The notes under the pieces were generated by a model that saw only the letters and a program-made list of their open reading frames with translations, ran no database searches and had not been told where the DNA came from. From assembly GCA_010909165.1 (NCBI GenBank), contig MU008154.1:795478-859477 (forward strand): DNA of 64,000 bases, written 5' to 3'. Source of the DNA: Anthoceros angustus (Eukaryota > Streptophyta > Anthocerotopsida > Anthocerotales > Anthocerotaceae). The translations under genes were made by a program, and so were the position numbers. Positions 31,448 through 44,370 of this stretch are shown in pieces (position 1 is the first letter of the stretch; each line of letters opens with the position of its first letter).

Positions 31448-32640
31448 GTTGCCCTCTTAGTCCTCCTTCATTCTCTCTCCTCGACATGCCTCATGTTCGT
31501 TCTGCGCCTTTTGCCCCCCACCATGGCTGCTGGGTGATCCACTCGTCCTCCGCCACCCGCTCCTCCTAGTCCCCGCGATTTTTGGCTGTCCATAGTGCAC
31601 ACAAGTGTGTTTCTTCGTGACGGTTGGTTGCCCTCCGTGCTCCACCACCCGACTCCCCGCCTCCACACCTTGTTCCGCCTCCATCGGCGTCACTCCATCT
31701 CGATCCCAACGGCCTCCACCCTCCCCATACATGGTCACACTGGCCTCGGCACCCTCCACCTCTTTTCCATTATTTGCTTGCCCACCGACCCTCGTTGCCT
31801 CCATTGACCCCAATCCTGGGCATGCCCCACCAACCCTAGGCAATCGTGGTGTCGCGGGCACCACAATATCGCCCACACTGCCACTCGGTTCCCTCCACCG
31901 CCTCCCTCCTGCATGCTTCCTCAAGACCGCTCCCTGCCTCCACTTCCCGCTCCTTGTTCATCGTCGCCTTTCCCCATTCAAAGTCCTTGTCCCTCGCCCC
32001 TCGGCCTCCATCTGCATTGGCCTTTATCATTGGCCTGCACATGTTGCCCTCTTAGTCCTCCTTCATTCTCTCTCCTCGACATCCGCCTCATGTTCGTTCT
32101 GCGCCTTTTGCCCCGCCCACCATGGCTGCTGGGTGATCCACTCTGCCCCCTCCGCCACCCGCTCCTCCTAGTCCCCTGCGATTTTTGGCTGTCCATAGTG
32201 CACACAAGTGTGTTTCTTCCCGTGACGTTGCCCTCCGTGCTCCACCACCCGACTCCCCGCCTCCACACACCTTGTTCCCGCCTCCATCGGCGTCACTCCA
32301 TCTCGATCCCAACGGCCTCCACCCTCCCCATACATGGCGTCACTGGCGGTCTCGGGCACCCTCCACCTCTTTTCCATTATTTGCTTGCTGCCCACGACCC
32401 TCGTTGCCTCCATTGACCCCAATCCTGCATGCGCCCAACCCTAGGCAATCGTGGTGTCGGGCACCATCGCCCACACGCCACCTCGGTTCCCCCTCCACGC
32501 CTCCCTCCTGCATGCTTCCTCAAGACTCACCGCCTCCACTTCCCGCTCCTTGTTCATCGCCGCTTTCCCCATTCAAAGTCCTGTCCCTCGCCCCTCCGGC
32601 CTCCTTCCTCCCAAGCCCCTTCCGCGCCATGCATTCCTTG
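31448..32640. repeat. Tandem duplication, about 600-bp unit, unknown sequence
   Basis: The block 31448-32040 (from tgttgccctcttagtcctcc) recurs at 32043-32640 in the same order and strand. Differences are mainly short insertions and deletions. Pyrimidine-rich strands give open frames in several phases on both strands, none with a recognisable motif. Confidence 0.85.
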
Positions 32641-32692
32641 ATAGCCTCTCATCGTCCATGTCACCACCTCGTGCCATCGTTGCCTCCACCCT

Positions 32693-35600
32693 TCCTTCCG
32701 TCTCGGAAAGGCCACCATATCGGGATCCATCTTCAATTCAATGTCGTTAAGCAAAATGGTCATTTCCTTGTTCTCCTTGCAATAGCCGAACCTCTAGGAT
32801 CTTTTCATACACTCCCTATCTTACTCTTGAAGGAACTCAGGCAGAACCCCACTATCGCCCCTTTCACGATTTCCACCCTTTCCCTTCTAGCAATCACCGT
32901 CCCTCGAAGGTTGCCTCCCTTGTCTCAAGCTTGAGCTGCCGGCATGCGGTGCACATGTGTTACCGTTTGTCCACCATGCCCACTCATCGGCTGCAAACTT
33001 GAGCGTGTGCACACTTTGCGTCACTTGCCGTCTTGGTGCGAAACCCACCTCATCCAGCGAAATAGCTCTTCATCTATTTCCTTCACTTCGCATGCTCCAA
33101 CTCCGCATCCGTCCTGGGAGGTTCCACGTCTCAAAGTCGTCAAAATCAAGTGGGCTCGGCGACCATGTCCCTCGCCTCTTCTCGGTGAGTCTTGAGGCGC
33201 TTCTTCACATCGCCGATGTCGAATGGAGACCCGGGTGCGGTGGATGAGCGAGATAGCCCGAGGCCATTTGGCCCCTCATCCTCCCCACCCGGATCATTAC
33301 GTGCGCCGGCCGCGCCCGTGTTATTTCGCCCGTCGTGACTCCCTAGCAAGCTTCACCTCGCCATACTCCCCATCCTGCGAACGGTTGTCCACCACCTTCG
33401 TGCCATCTTTGCAATGGCTTCCCTCTCAGTGAAAGGTGCCGGGCCATGAGTCCGGTGCCGAATTCAAGGCTGCTATTTTGAAAAAGCTTTGTTTGCAAAG
33501 GCCGGTGGTTGTCATTTACTCCTCTTGGCGGACGGATGCACATGCTACTTGCCCATAATCGAACAATTTTCGACCACAACCTTGAGACTTGGGAGCAAGT
33601 TTCATGTCCCATTAGTTCTGTTGTCGTTACTCATGATGTATTATATTGCCCACATGGCGCACTCTCAATGCGCCCATTCGCATTTACCATTAATCATCGT
33701 CTTCCACGACCAAAGATTGCCTTGTGCATCCGGGAGGAGACAATAGACTATAATGCAAACCAATCACCATACATGATTTATTCCACTTTCAGACGCGTGA
33801 CTCGAGTAGCGTGCGCAAAGGGTGACTTGTCATGTCCGGTCAACGGTATGGACGGGCACCAAACCATACCCATCCATTCCGCCAAAGACAGTCATCGAGT
33901 TTTATTGCGTGACGGGGGAAGTACAAGTAGTGATCAAGGATGAAGGACTTTCCCATCCCAATGTTTAATTACTAGCATATGTCCCCACATTGTGAGGTAT
34001 AAGTCCACTGCTCCACGGCTGCGTGCCCGAGCGGCAGAGCCAAGGATGGCGGCCCTCCATACCAGTCCTTGATGGCCGAGGGAGAGCAACCTCCCCATCC
34101 ATCATCCTCGATGGCCATCGTCATTGAATTGTGCTTGTCCTTAATGGCCATCGTCGGTTTCCACCACGGGCAACAATAATGTGCACACACGCAATGATCC
34201 ACAAGCAGACACATATCGAGCGGTGAGCGGCGGTTTTGACTTATCGGATTCCACAAACACTTTAGCTGCAGCATGGACTTGTAGGTAGGCGAATAGGGCC
34301 AAAAAGTGTTCACATCCGGCCTCACGGTGAACCCCCAGCCATACCGTGTGTGGTCACGAACACCATGCCCGCACCATGTGGAAGGAACCACCTCGCACCA
34401 TCGTTGCCTCCCACCCCTTCCTTCCGTCTCGGAAAGGCCACCATATCGGATCCATCTTCAATTCAATGTCGTTAAGCAAAATGGTCATTTCCTTGTTCTC
34501 CTTGCAATAGCTCGAACCTCTAGGATCTTTTCATACACTCCCTATCTTACCTGAAGGAACTCGAGGCACGTAACCCCACTATCGCCTTTCACGATTTCCA
34601 CCCTTTCCCTTCTAGCAATCACCGCCACCGTCCCTCGAAGGTTGCCTCCCTTGTCTCCAAGCTTGAACGCCGCATGCGGTGCACATGTGTTACCGTTTGT
34701 CCACCATGCCCACTCATCCGGCTGCAAACTTGAGCGTGTGCACACTTTGCCGTCACTTGCCATTAACGCAGTCTGCGAAACCCACCTCATCCAATGTAAA
34801 TAGCTCTTCATCTATTTCCTTCACTTGACGCAGGTGCTCCAACTCCGCATCCGTCGGGCCGGGAGGTTCCACGTCTCAAAGTCGTCAAAATCAAGTCCGG
34901 GCTCACCATGTCGCCTCGCCTCTTACCTCACGACTGCCTTCGACGAGGAGGCCGCTTCACATCGCCGAATGGAGACCCGGGTGCGGTGGATGAGCGAGAT
35001 AGCCCGAGGCCATTTGGCCCCTCATCCTCCCCACCTGACATACGGCAACGCCCGTCCGACTATGGTGTTCGCAGCTTCACGTGACTCCCTAGCAAGCTTC
35101 ACCTCGCCATACTCCCCATCCTGCGAACCGGTTGTCCACCACCTTCGTGCATGTCAAGGCAATGGCTTCCTCTCGTGAAAGGTGCCGGGCCATGAGTCCC
35201 GCCGAATTCAAGGCTGCTATTTTGAAAAAGCTTTGTTTGCAAAGGCCCGGTTGTCATTTACTCCTCTTGGCCGGAGAGATCAGTGCACATGCTACTTGCC
35301 CATAATCAACAATTTTCGACCACAACCTTGAGACTTGGGAGCAAGTTTCATGTCCCATTGGTTACGTCAGACGTCATGATGTATTATATTGCCCACATGG
35401 CGCACCGCTCTCAATGCGCCATTCCGCATTTTACCATTAATCATCGCCTTCCACGACCAAAGATTGCCTTGTGCATCCAGGAGGGAGGAGACAATAGACT
35501 ATAGCATTGTGCAAACCAATCACCATACATGATTTATTCCACTTTCAGCACGCGTGACTCAGAAGTGACGTGCGCAAAGGGTGACTTGTCATGTCTGGTC

Positions 35601-36175
35601 AACGGTATGGACGGGCACCAAACCATACCCATCCATTCCGCCAAGCAGACAAGACAGGTCATCGAGTTTTATTGCGTGACAGCATGGGAAGTACAAGTAG
35701 TGATCAAGGATGAAGGACTTTCCCATCCCAATGTTTAATTACGGTAAGCATATGTCCCCACATTGTGAGGTATAAACCGTCCCCACACGATCGCTGCCCG
35801 AGACGGAAGAGCCAAGGGACGACCCTCCATACCAGTCCTTGATGGCCGACGAGGGAGAGCAACCTCCCATCCATCATCCTCGATGGCCATCCATTGATGT
35901 GTGGAATTGCAGCCCTTGTCCTTAATGGCCATCGTCGGTTTCCACCAGTGCAACAATAATGTGCACACACGCAATGATCCACAAACACATGTCGCAAATG
36001 AAGGCGGTTTTGACTTATCGGATTCCACAAACACTTTAGCTGCAGGCATGGACTTGTAGGTAGGCGAATAGGGCCAAAAAGTGTTCACATCCGGCCTCAC
36101 GAACCCCCAGCCATACCGTGTGTGTGGTCACGAACACCATGCCCGCACCATGTGGAAGGAACCACCTCGCCACCG
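32693..36175. repeat. Tandem duplication, about 1.75-kb unit, gene-like fragments
   Basis: The unit 32693-34400 (from ccttccgtctcggaaagg to ccatgtggaaggaacc) recurs at 34427-36175. Within each unit a plus-strand frame (33509-33943; counterpart 35283-35738) reads 'MHMLLAHNRTIFDHNLETW' followed by 'TINHRLPRPKIALCI' and 'GDLSCPVNGMDGHQTIPIH'. The 'NLETW' pattern is faintly like a kelch or F-box-kelch blade, but the evidence is thin. It may be captured host gene sequence inside a repeat. Both copies are frameshifted. Confidence 0.75.
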
Positions 36176-38436
36176 AACGGCAAGTCCCCACGAGGATAGC
36201 CACAGCTACTGCTCCACGCCATGAGGCGGTGACACCGCCTCCAACCTTTGCAAAGGATCCTTGATGGCCATCAGATTATTGTGAAGATGGAGACATGAAC
36301 ACACGCCTCGTGGTGCGAACTACCACTCCACGCCCATTTAGGTTTCCGACGGAAGCTAGCTCCGACACGCCAACATGTCCGTCATACATGGCATAAGGTA
36401 GCAGGAGGCGCCGCAGTGTGCATGTTTCCGAAGGCAGGCTCGCCACGCGAGGATGACCAAGAGAAAGGTAGTAGCGTGAAGCGAGGGCAAGGTGGTGACA
36501 TTTAAAGCGGACCACCACCTTCTGACCTCTTGTGCCCTGTGCCACATCGGGTTGCGGATGAGAGGATCTTGAATTTCAACTGCTCCTTACATGTGACAAA
36601 CCAAACATGGCGCTTTGATGGTCGCCACGACAACAAAGTGATTCTTGGTAAATGCAATGAGTGTGAAGTCGTGCGCGCCATAAAGGAGCGCGAATGCAAG
36701 TTTGTTTTCATGTCTCCTAAGGGCTGGAAACTTTGATTGCGACGCCATAGTGACGTCGAGCCGTCACCCTAGCATGGTGCCGATGCGTGAATACATTATA
36801 CGCCCGCCATGTGACGCGCATGATTGGTGGAGAGAATGGGAGTCTCGAACGATGGACATCATTATCTAGGAGAACGGAATTGGCATATATGGCAAATTCA
36901 CATACGGACGGTCCTTCATTCATGGCATAATGAAAGGGGCATTTAGTTTGCTTGAATGGCTCTCACGTGCCACCCACCGTCCTTGCACAATGGTGTAGAT
37001 GTTGATATAGATTATTACCGAAAGAATAAACAAGGTCTGCCGTTCAAACGACCTTCGACGTGGCATGTTTTCTTCCATGCCATGAGTTTTCAATTATTCT
37101 AATGGCTTGCACCCACCTTCCTTGGACCATGGTGGAGGGAGAATTTTATTTGAGAGAAAGGGAACCATTGTCCTTGGTTCATGGGGGTTGTAAGATGGCC
37201 ATGACCTTGTCATGGCATGGCACTTCCTTGGTCATCGGCCACTCGAAATCGCATTGCAAACACTTGTCCTTGGTCACGAAATGGTCATAAAAAGCGGGGA
37301 CTATATATGGCATGCATGGAGGAATGGCATACGTGGACAAGGAAGGTTTCGTGTTGTGCACGTGCACAAACACGAAGTAGGGGAAGGTGGCATGGCAAGG
37401 CAAGGAGCCGGCATGGCATGCCACAGTCCCCTTCTTGGATGGAAGCACGGCGAAGGATGGTCCTAGCGGCAAGTGAGGTGGGCACGCGTGGAGAATGCGG
37501 ATTCAAAAGTGGAGAGGGTGGATGATCATCGCGTGGAGCGGAGGCGGCGAGAGAGGTGTCTGGAGGGAGCAACTTCCAGCGGTGGAGTCTGCGCCAAAGA
37601 GGAGGACGATCAGAGAAAGCGGCCGCAAGGGAGTGGGTGTCTCTAATAGGTGGGAGCTAACTGGAGCCGCAGGAGAGAATCCAAAACTTTCGGAGGAGGA
37701 ATCGCCAGGCCGTGACATCGGGAGAGGAGGAGGAATTTGGCGTGAGTCCGAGAAAGAGGACTGTGGTGATCGGGAGGAGCATGGTGGTGCCCAAGAGGCC
37801 GACCGTGTGGCGAGAGAGAGGCCATTGGTCTTGTGGACCTTCTGTTCGGTGGCGATGGATAACCCCCAACAACGTGGGAGGAGGATGCCTGTGGAGGGGA
37901 GGAAACTGCTGCCCTGGGAGTGGAGACTGGTCTACTGGAGGAGGCGGTTGCGGAGGCGGGCCAAGGAACGCGTGCATATGATGGTCAGGAGGACGGTGAG
38001 GAGAAGGACACCAGTGGCAGCAATGATGGGGAAAGCGCAAGCGAGGAGGCGGATGTGGAGATGGCGGATGATGAGGTGGAGACTGACATACCGACTACAT
38101 TGCCACTACCTGAAATTGGAGAATTGATGGAGCAGTTGGCCGGTAAGCCACTAGACGACGCGCTGCGTGTTGTGCCGCATGGGCGTGGTGGAGTGTACAT
38201 GGCTGTGAGCCATGCGATGGAGGTTGGGTGGAGAATGAGGAGTTGATGGTTGGTGCGACGTGGTGATATGTAGGACGTGAGCTCTAAGTGATGTGTGTGC
38301 ATGACAGGGGAAGAAGGGAAGGAAAGCGGTGGAAGGTGAAGGCCATGGAAGGAAGGCATGATACTAGTGGAGAGAAGGAAGATGGAGGAAAGGTGGCAAG
38401 CAGGCGTCACCGTCAAGTGATCTTGGAGGCAACGTA
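36176..38436. other. Unassigned sequence with low-complexity ORFs
   Basis: 36530-36736 (+) contains 'LNFNCSLHVTNQTWRFDGRHD', 20-odd residues suggestive of real coding sequence, ending 'MSPKGWKL'. 37495-38127 and 37920-38246 (+) are open but strongly biased (Arg/Glu/Gly; then an acidic part 'SEEADVEMADDEVETD' followed by 'LPLPEIGELMEQLAGKPLDD'). The second might be the remnant of a real protein, but I do not recognise it. 37050-37470 is rich in catgg words. Confidence 0.35.
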
Positions 38437-38590
38437 GATGGTGGGGAACTGGATGTGGGAGCGGAGCGCTGGAGAGATGGTGGGGAACTGGATGTGGGAG
38501 CGGGAGCGGAGAGATGGTGGGGAACCTGGATGTGGGAGCCGGAGCACTGGAGAGATGGTGGGGAACCTGGATGGATGAGAGAATGCGAGC
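38437..38590. repeat. Minisatellite, four units of about 39 bp
   Basis: The core gatggtggggaact/ctggatgtgggagc recurs with starts at 38437, 38476, 38513 and 38554. Units differ by small indels around gcggagcgctggaga. Confidence 0.9.
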
Positions 38591-38989
38591 GCATGCGAAT
38601 GCAACTGAAAACAACCGTGGCGGTGGGCCGTTTGTGGAGGAATGTGAATGTTCGAGCCATTTTCTTGCGACGGAGTCGCCAAGACGTGGGTGGACCGGTG
38701 ATGGTCAATCAGCAACAAACAGATGGAATTGGTATTCCCACCTTTATAGCCTAGCATTTACAGGGTCCTTCGCCGTGAAAGTGGTGATTGAGGCCGGATA
38801 GGTCTAGGAAGTTGTGGAGGAACCACGAAAACAATGGTGTTGGTCTCAAGAGTCACCAAGTGACGCCGCAAGACGACATGGCCATATCACTTGGAAGACG
38901 TACATGTTTGTAGATAAAGCCAATTGCATCGGTGGCAACAAAGCCACCGATGTCGAAAGGGATAGAGGACGCTTGAACTATCCAAAATT

Positions 38990-39600
38990 CCAATTAATTT
39001 GTCAATAAAATCAAACACTTATATATGCAAGGTATGAGAGTGACGTAAGGGTTAGCACATATATATTACTATATAAACAAGTCTTGACGCCTATATACAT
39101 ACATATATACGTATACAAAGAGGCATATAAATACACTAATATAATATATAACAGATGGATGTGTACATATATATGTACACATACTTACACATACTTATGT
39201 CTTGAAGCCTACAAAACATATATATGTATACAAAGGTATATGCAAAGGAGGTAAAATAGGAAGGGAAGGACAGGAGGAGAGAGGTCATTGTAACAATGTT
39301 GAAAGAGGAATAGGAAGAGTATAAAATGGTTGTGATAGGGAGGTCCTTCTCACCATGAAGGAGGAGGAGAAGTGAAAGAGTATAAAAGGGTGTGATAAGG
39401 GAGCAAAGGTGGTGAGGTGAGAGGAGAGAGACCAAGCATTGTGTTAAGATGGGGTGAGAAGGTGGATAAGAAAAGGACACCATGAACACCAAGCCACCAT
39501 AAAGTGTTGCAATTTTGAAGTGGTACATGAAGTGAGAGACCAAGCATTGTGTTAGGATGGTGGGAGAAGGAAGAGAAGAATGGACCAACTTAACACCAAG
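38990..39600. repeat. AT-rich and purine-rich short tandem repeats
   Basis: 39055-39235 holds two diverged units of about 120 bp (aagtcttgacgcctatata... and atgtcttgaagcctacaaa...), both rich in tatata. 39424-39460 and 39535-39571 share gagagaccaagcattgtgtta. Words resembling the CACTA-like subterminal repeats (aagtgttgcaattttg, near 39500) also appear. No genes are seen. Confidence 0.65.
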
Positions 39601-39604
39601 CCAT

Positions 39605-42600
39605 TGTGGAGTGATTTTCTAAACTATGGGTCACAAAGAGGCCACATTTACCCTCTTTATCGTTGTAGACTTGAGATTCAGACTTGGTGGAGTGATTTCG
39701 TGTCAAGACAACCAAACATAGCCAATCCAACCAAACACGGACATACAAAACATCTAGCAGCTACGACTGCTACTATCCTAACAACACTCGGACACATGGC
39801 TATCTTAGCCACACTCGTTACCTTAGCAACGGACGACCATTGCTATCTTAGCAACCACCCTCTATTTTAGCAGAGTGGGACCCATCTCGGGTTCGGGCGG
39901 CTATTAATAGAAGGTGGGGCCCACTTGGGGTCCAAGTGGATAAGATTGGACACCTCTCTTATCCTTCCACAAAGTCGATCCACCAATGTGGTTGCCGATC
40001 ACACAACCCACCTCCTTACTCGTAACACTTCCCGGATCTCTCTTTCTTCCCTCCAACCTTTCAGCTTTCCTCCCAAGCTTCATACAGTCCTCCCAGCCTC
40101 ACCCGAGGTACCTCTTGCATCTCTCTCCATACTCCCCAAGTTCCTCTGCAACTCCTTCCGCTCCTTGTTCTCACACCTCACGGCCTCATTCAATCCCCAC
40201 TTTCTCAAGAAACATCACTTGACTTCTCCAATCCCTCTTACTTCTCTCCACACCAATCAAGAACTCCCCATGTTCACTGTTCCACTCCTCTCACAGTTCA
40301 CTTTTCGCTCACATTTTCCAAGCATACAAACCCGGACTCGTCTCACTTGACCTTCTCTTCCACCCACAGCTCCTTGTCTCCTTTTCCCACATGACCTCGA
40401 CACCTGAAAACTCAACACAAGGTGAGTACTAGACAAGTCAAGAGAATGAGTAAGAGAATGGATGCCTCCCGGCTTCACAATCCCCTTCCTCTTATCCTTG
40501 GGAACTCCTCCAAGGAGACCAGTGTCTCCTCCCTTGCTTTCCACCACTCTTGCGGATCCGGTCACGATCCGGGCAACTTGGTAGTCTTCTCGGCTCCTCC
40601 TCGGATGTAGAAATGCTAGACTCACGACTGGATCCGGTACCCCCAAACCCCGTGCTCACCCCAAACACCGAGACTTTAGGCCAACATTGCTTACATTTCA
40701 TCAAGAGGCTGCCTCTTATACCCAAGATCACCCACAAAGTAGGCTGCTTGCCAAAATACCAATCGTCTTAGTCTACCAAGCCTAGAGGCCTATCTCTTAA
40801 TTCTATCCACTATGAGGAAGATTAGTCTATAACACATGGGCCTTCATCTATTTCGAGGCCACTTACCCCTATTATCCCTCCACAGGCCTCCCCTAGCCCC
40901 ATGTTCTCCTCTTGCTCTCCTCTTGGCTGGTTGGGCAATCTCTCCCACAAGATCTCCACCTCCTCGAGCTGGACTCCTCCCTCTCTTGCTCGCCCGCCTT
41001 TGGTACTCCTCCTCGGTGAGCTCTTGAATCCTGGATGGGTCGGTGAAAGTCTCCCGTAAGAGTCCAACCCATAGGTAGGATCCGGTGCGTCAAGGCATGG
41101 ATCAAGTACCTCCATGTCCCCCGCTCCCCACAACTGTTTGTCCTCCTCCCACAGTCTTCTTTGCCTTGCTCAACTTGCGTGGCTTTGGTCTTGGAGCTTA
41201 TTCAGTTGTTGCTTCCCTAGCAGTGCAGCTTGCTTCCCTATAGCAACCGGCGGTTGCCTTAGCAACCTCCTCATTTGCTAACTTTCAGCAGATTCTTCCA
41301 TAGGAGCCTCGCCTCTTCCACGGTGGCCCTCCTTGCAATCCACAGCCCTCTTGGCCTCCTTCCGACCTTTCCTAGCCTCGTCCCTCTCCAGCTCGTGACA
41401 GCCTCCTCCTCGGTGAGCTCTTGAATCTGGATGGGTCGGCCGAGAGTCTCCTCAAGAGTCCAACCCATAGGTAGGATCCAAAGGTCTGCGTTGCATGGAT
41501 CAAGTACCTCATGTCCGCCCCCTCGGCCTGCTTTGTCCTCCTCCGGTCTCCCCCTTTCTTCCTTCCTGGCTTTGGTCTTGGAGCTTGTTACGCTTCCCTA
41601 GCAGTGCAGGCTGTTGCTTCCCTAGCAACCGGCGGTTGCTTGCTTAGCAACCTCCTCATTTGCTAACTCGGCAATGATTCTTCCATAGGAGCCTCGCCTC
41701 TTCCACGGTGGCCCTCCTTGCAATCCTGGCCCTCTTGGCCTCCTTCCAGCCTTTCCTAGCCTCGTCCCTCTCCTTCTGTAGCGCTCAGCGAGGGCATCCG
41801 AGGTTTCAGCCTACACTTGTGCATCCGAAATAACATTCGCAGCCTCCTATGGTGCTCGTGTCGGAGAGCGAGCCATGAGGCTTCTGGTCCTTAGACTTAC
41901 GCAACTCCTCTCGGACCTTCCCTATTTCCACTTCCAAGCTTAGGCGTCCCTCCAAAACCTCCTTCTCCTTCTTCATCTTGGAGCTCTCCGCTCCTTGTTG
42001 CTTCCCCTCACGCTGTAAACCTAACAAGGAGAGGACCGAGCTATCGATCTTCCATCTCGCCCACAGTGCGTGCCATAGCTGAAACCAACTCCGAGGGTGA
42101 TGTTAGGTCCCAGACCTTCTTTGGGAATGGGCTCCTCCTTCCTATCTGTCATGACCGTCACAACTTCCGGTATACTTGAAAGCCACGCTGAAGTAGTCAC
42201 TTTCTCGGACCCCGCCGGGCCGTGCCCAAGGGTTGGTGATTCCTCCTTGCTCTGTGGTTTCCCCAGCCCCGGGATATTGGTGCTGCCCAGCCTTGCCCTT
42301 GTCTTGCTTCCTGTGTGAGCTCCCGTGCGCTCTTGTGGCTCTAGGTGTTGTTGGAGTCCCGTTGCTCCCCGGCTCCTCTTGGTACTGTTGGGGCCTTAGC
42401 AAGCTAGTTGCCTTGTTAGCAACGCTACCTTAGCCACGGTCACATTCCTTTTCATGGACACTTGGACTTCTCATCTTCACTCCCCGGCCACCGGAGATGG
42501 CCTCTTCCTCCGACTCCTCTTTGGGCTTCCTTCTTTCAAACACGGCCTCCAAATGAAAGGTGAGACCATCTCCATTCCCTCCAAAGAAGGCATGGTCAAA

Positions 42601-44121
42601 ACGTGGATTAAGAAGGAGATAGAGCTGAGGGGCTAGGTGATGGTAGGGTCAAGTGGTCCCTCTCCTCACTGTGTCATAGAACATCGGCCCAATCTATCTT
42701 GGACCCTCTCACCACCTCATAGAGAAAGACAAGGAAATGGTCGAATGTGCTTCTTAGTGAGCCGAGAGCAGGATCCACTGGCTAATCCAGCTCGAGGTCT
42801 AGCTTGTTGGTGACCCAGCCATTCTCCACTCTAGACAATGTGGGAGCAATGACCGCTTGTGCCTCCTGCGACTTTTGAGGAGATGGTTTCTGAAAGGGTC
42901 AATGATTATCCCGCCACATTCCTCTTGGTCTCTCATAAACAGCCAACAAATATTCCAGTGCGGGGTTGGTCCTCACGTTGCCTTCCCCAATGGCCTTCTC
43001 CCTCATGCGCTCTGCACACTCCAAAACCAACGAGGGGCTATTGTAGCACCACTTTTTGTCCATGAAGGACGGTGATGCTTAGCCACCAAAGACCCCGCCT
43101 TCACTCTCCGATTGCCCCATATTGGGCCATTGGATCGTAATGGCCTCAATGGCGGCCGGAGTATTCTTCTTAGGCGCCATGCTCCTGTCCAAATTCACGC
43201 TTAGCCACAGCAAAGAGGATCCAGAACACACGGCTTCTCTCACGTGGAGTGTCTGCCTGATTTTACCGGAATCGCAATCACTTAAGCGGACCTCTGCGGC
43301 CCGCCCCTATCCGCTCGGTGACCGGCTTCGATTATTCCAGCCCTCGCACTCTGCTCCACTCTACTGATGCCCAACGACCCTTGTGGCGTGACCATGCTCC
43401 CCGCTTCCCTCGGTTATAAGAATCCCTATGTTTTCCGGACACCTCGACCGCGTGCTGTCTCCACCACACCCCGCTTTTCCACCAATTTTGCGCAGCCTTG
43501 CCACTTCACGGCCCCTATCCAACCCACCGTGCTCTTCAACTTCACACCACCGCAGCTGAACTGGCCCGCCTCCGCCCTCCGCATCCTCCGGACTGCCACC
43601 AATCTCTTGGTCCTCTCCTGTCCACTGATGCCTTCATGATCACTCGGCCACCGCCCTTGTGTCTCCGGCTCGCCTCCGGCCTCCACAATTACGCCCGAGC
43701 TTGGCGGCGGGCGCCGTCTTCAATCCGCTGGATTCGATGCAAATCCTCTTCCGCCACTTCTTAATTGCCAATAGGACCCCTTACTTTTGGGTATTCCTTG
43801 TAATTCCATCGATTGGATTTTCGAAGTCATTGGAAAGAAACTCCAACTTGGTTGCTACCATAGCAACAGCTCCCGAGTCGGTTGTGGTCATAGCAGTGTA
43901 GCAACGGCCCTAGCAACGCGTTAGCAACGGTCGAGCAGCCAACCCTCCGAGGTTACATCCGGGATCGGGACTAGACCTCTTCCTCCTACTAGGCTCTAGT
44001 AGACTTTTCTTATTTCCTAACCTACTTCACATTCCAACTCCACACGATTCTCACAACTTAAACACAAAACAAAAAAAACACTCCTTTCCGAGGGGGTCTG
44101 AGTACCCATGTGGTCACCACA
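39605..44121 (-). repeat. 3' LTR of the giant-LTR gypsy element
   Basis: It matches 52069-57458. The first 300 bp (plus coordinates) also match, inverted, the fragment ending at 58666. Outer termini are TGTGGAGTG (39605) and ...GGTCACCACA (44121). A TATA-like tctattaatag on the minus strand lies near 39900, which would place the U3/R boundary close to the low-coordinate end, leaving about 4.2 kb of U3. Confidence 0.8.
40800..43183 (-). pseudogene. ORF1 inside the 3' LTR, conserved N-block and coiled coil
   Basis: The minus strand reads from a Met at about 43183 ('MAPKKNTPAAIEAITIQWPN'), through 'VENGWVTNKLD' and 'FDHFLVFLYEVVRGSKIDWA' (42660-42830), then 'MKKEKEVLEGRLSLEVEIGK' and 'REELRKSKDQKP' (coiled coil, near 41880-41990), and ends near 40800. 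The same ORF lies in the other LTR at 53290-56350. It resembles ORF1 at 21875-23870 in layout. Repeated frameshifts and a tandem duplication (41005-41400 and 41400-41700) disrupt it. A gag-like or accessory function is inference. Confidence 0.6.
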
Positions 44122-44136
44122 TACTCCCCTTCTCAT
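44122..44136 (-). promoter_or_regulatory. Polypurine tract of the giant-LTR element
   Basis: On the minus strand the sequence atgagaaggggagta directly precedes the LTR start TGTGGTGACC. It is almost all purines, as needed to prime plus-strand DNA synthesis. Confidence 0.65.
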
Positions 44137-44370
44137 TTGTTGGCGTCCCCGCCAACTTATTGGTAATACTTCTTCACGCGCCAACCATTGACCCTGGTTG
44201 GCAACAGGGGTCCATCAAGTTGCTGCAGCTGTATGGATCCATTGTCGAACACTTGCAGCACCCTGTAGGGACCCATCCATCTAAGATGCAGCTTCCCAGG
44301 GAAGTGCATGTACCTGTTGTCATACAGCAACGCCAAGTCCCCCGGAACAACGTACTCTTGTTTTTGCGAC

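Noticed and set aside
30853-31569. 238-codon plus-strand ORF, and similar Pro/Leu/Ser-rich ORFs through 32934
   Set aside because: They arise from pyrimidine-rich DNA; frames on both strands are open at once, copies of the duplicated unit do not keep the same frame, and no motif is present.
37495-38127. 210-codon Arg-rich ORF
   Set aside because: Composition-driven (Arg/Glu/Gly) and overlapped by other open frames; no recognisable domain or codon-use signal.
39925-40350. 141-codon plus-strand ORF in the LTR, repeated at 52376-52867 and inverted near 58351-57644
   Set aside because: The open frame recurs because the LTR recurs. It is Ser/Leu/Pro-rich and antisense to the element, with frames shifting between copies, so it is more likely chance than a gene.
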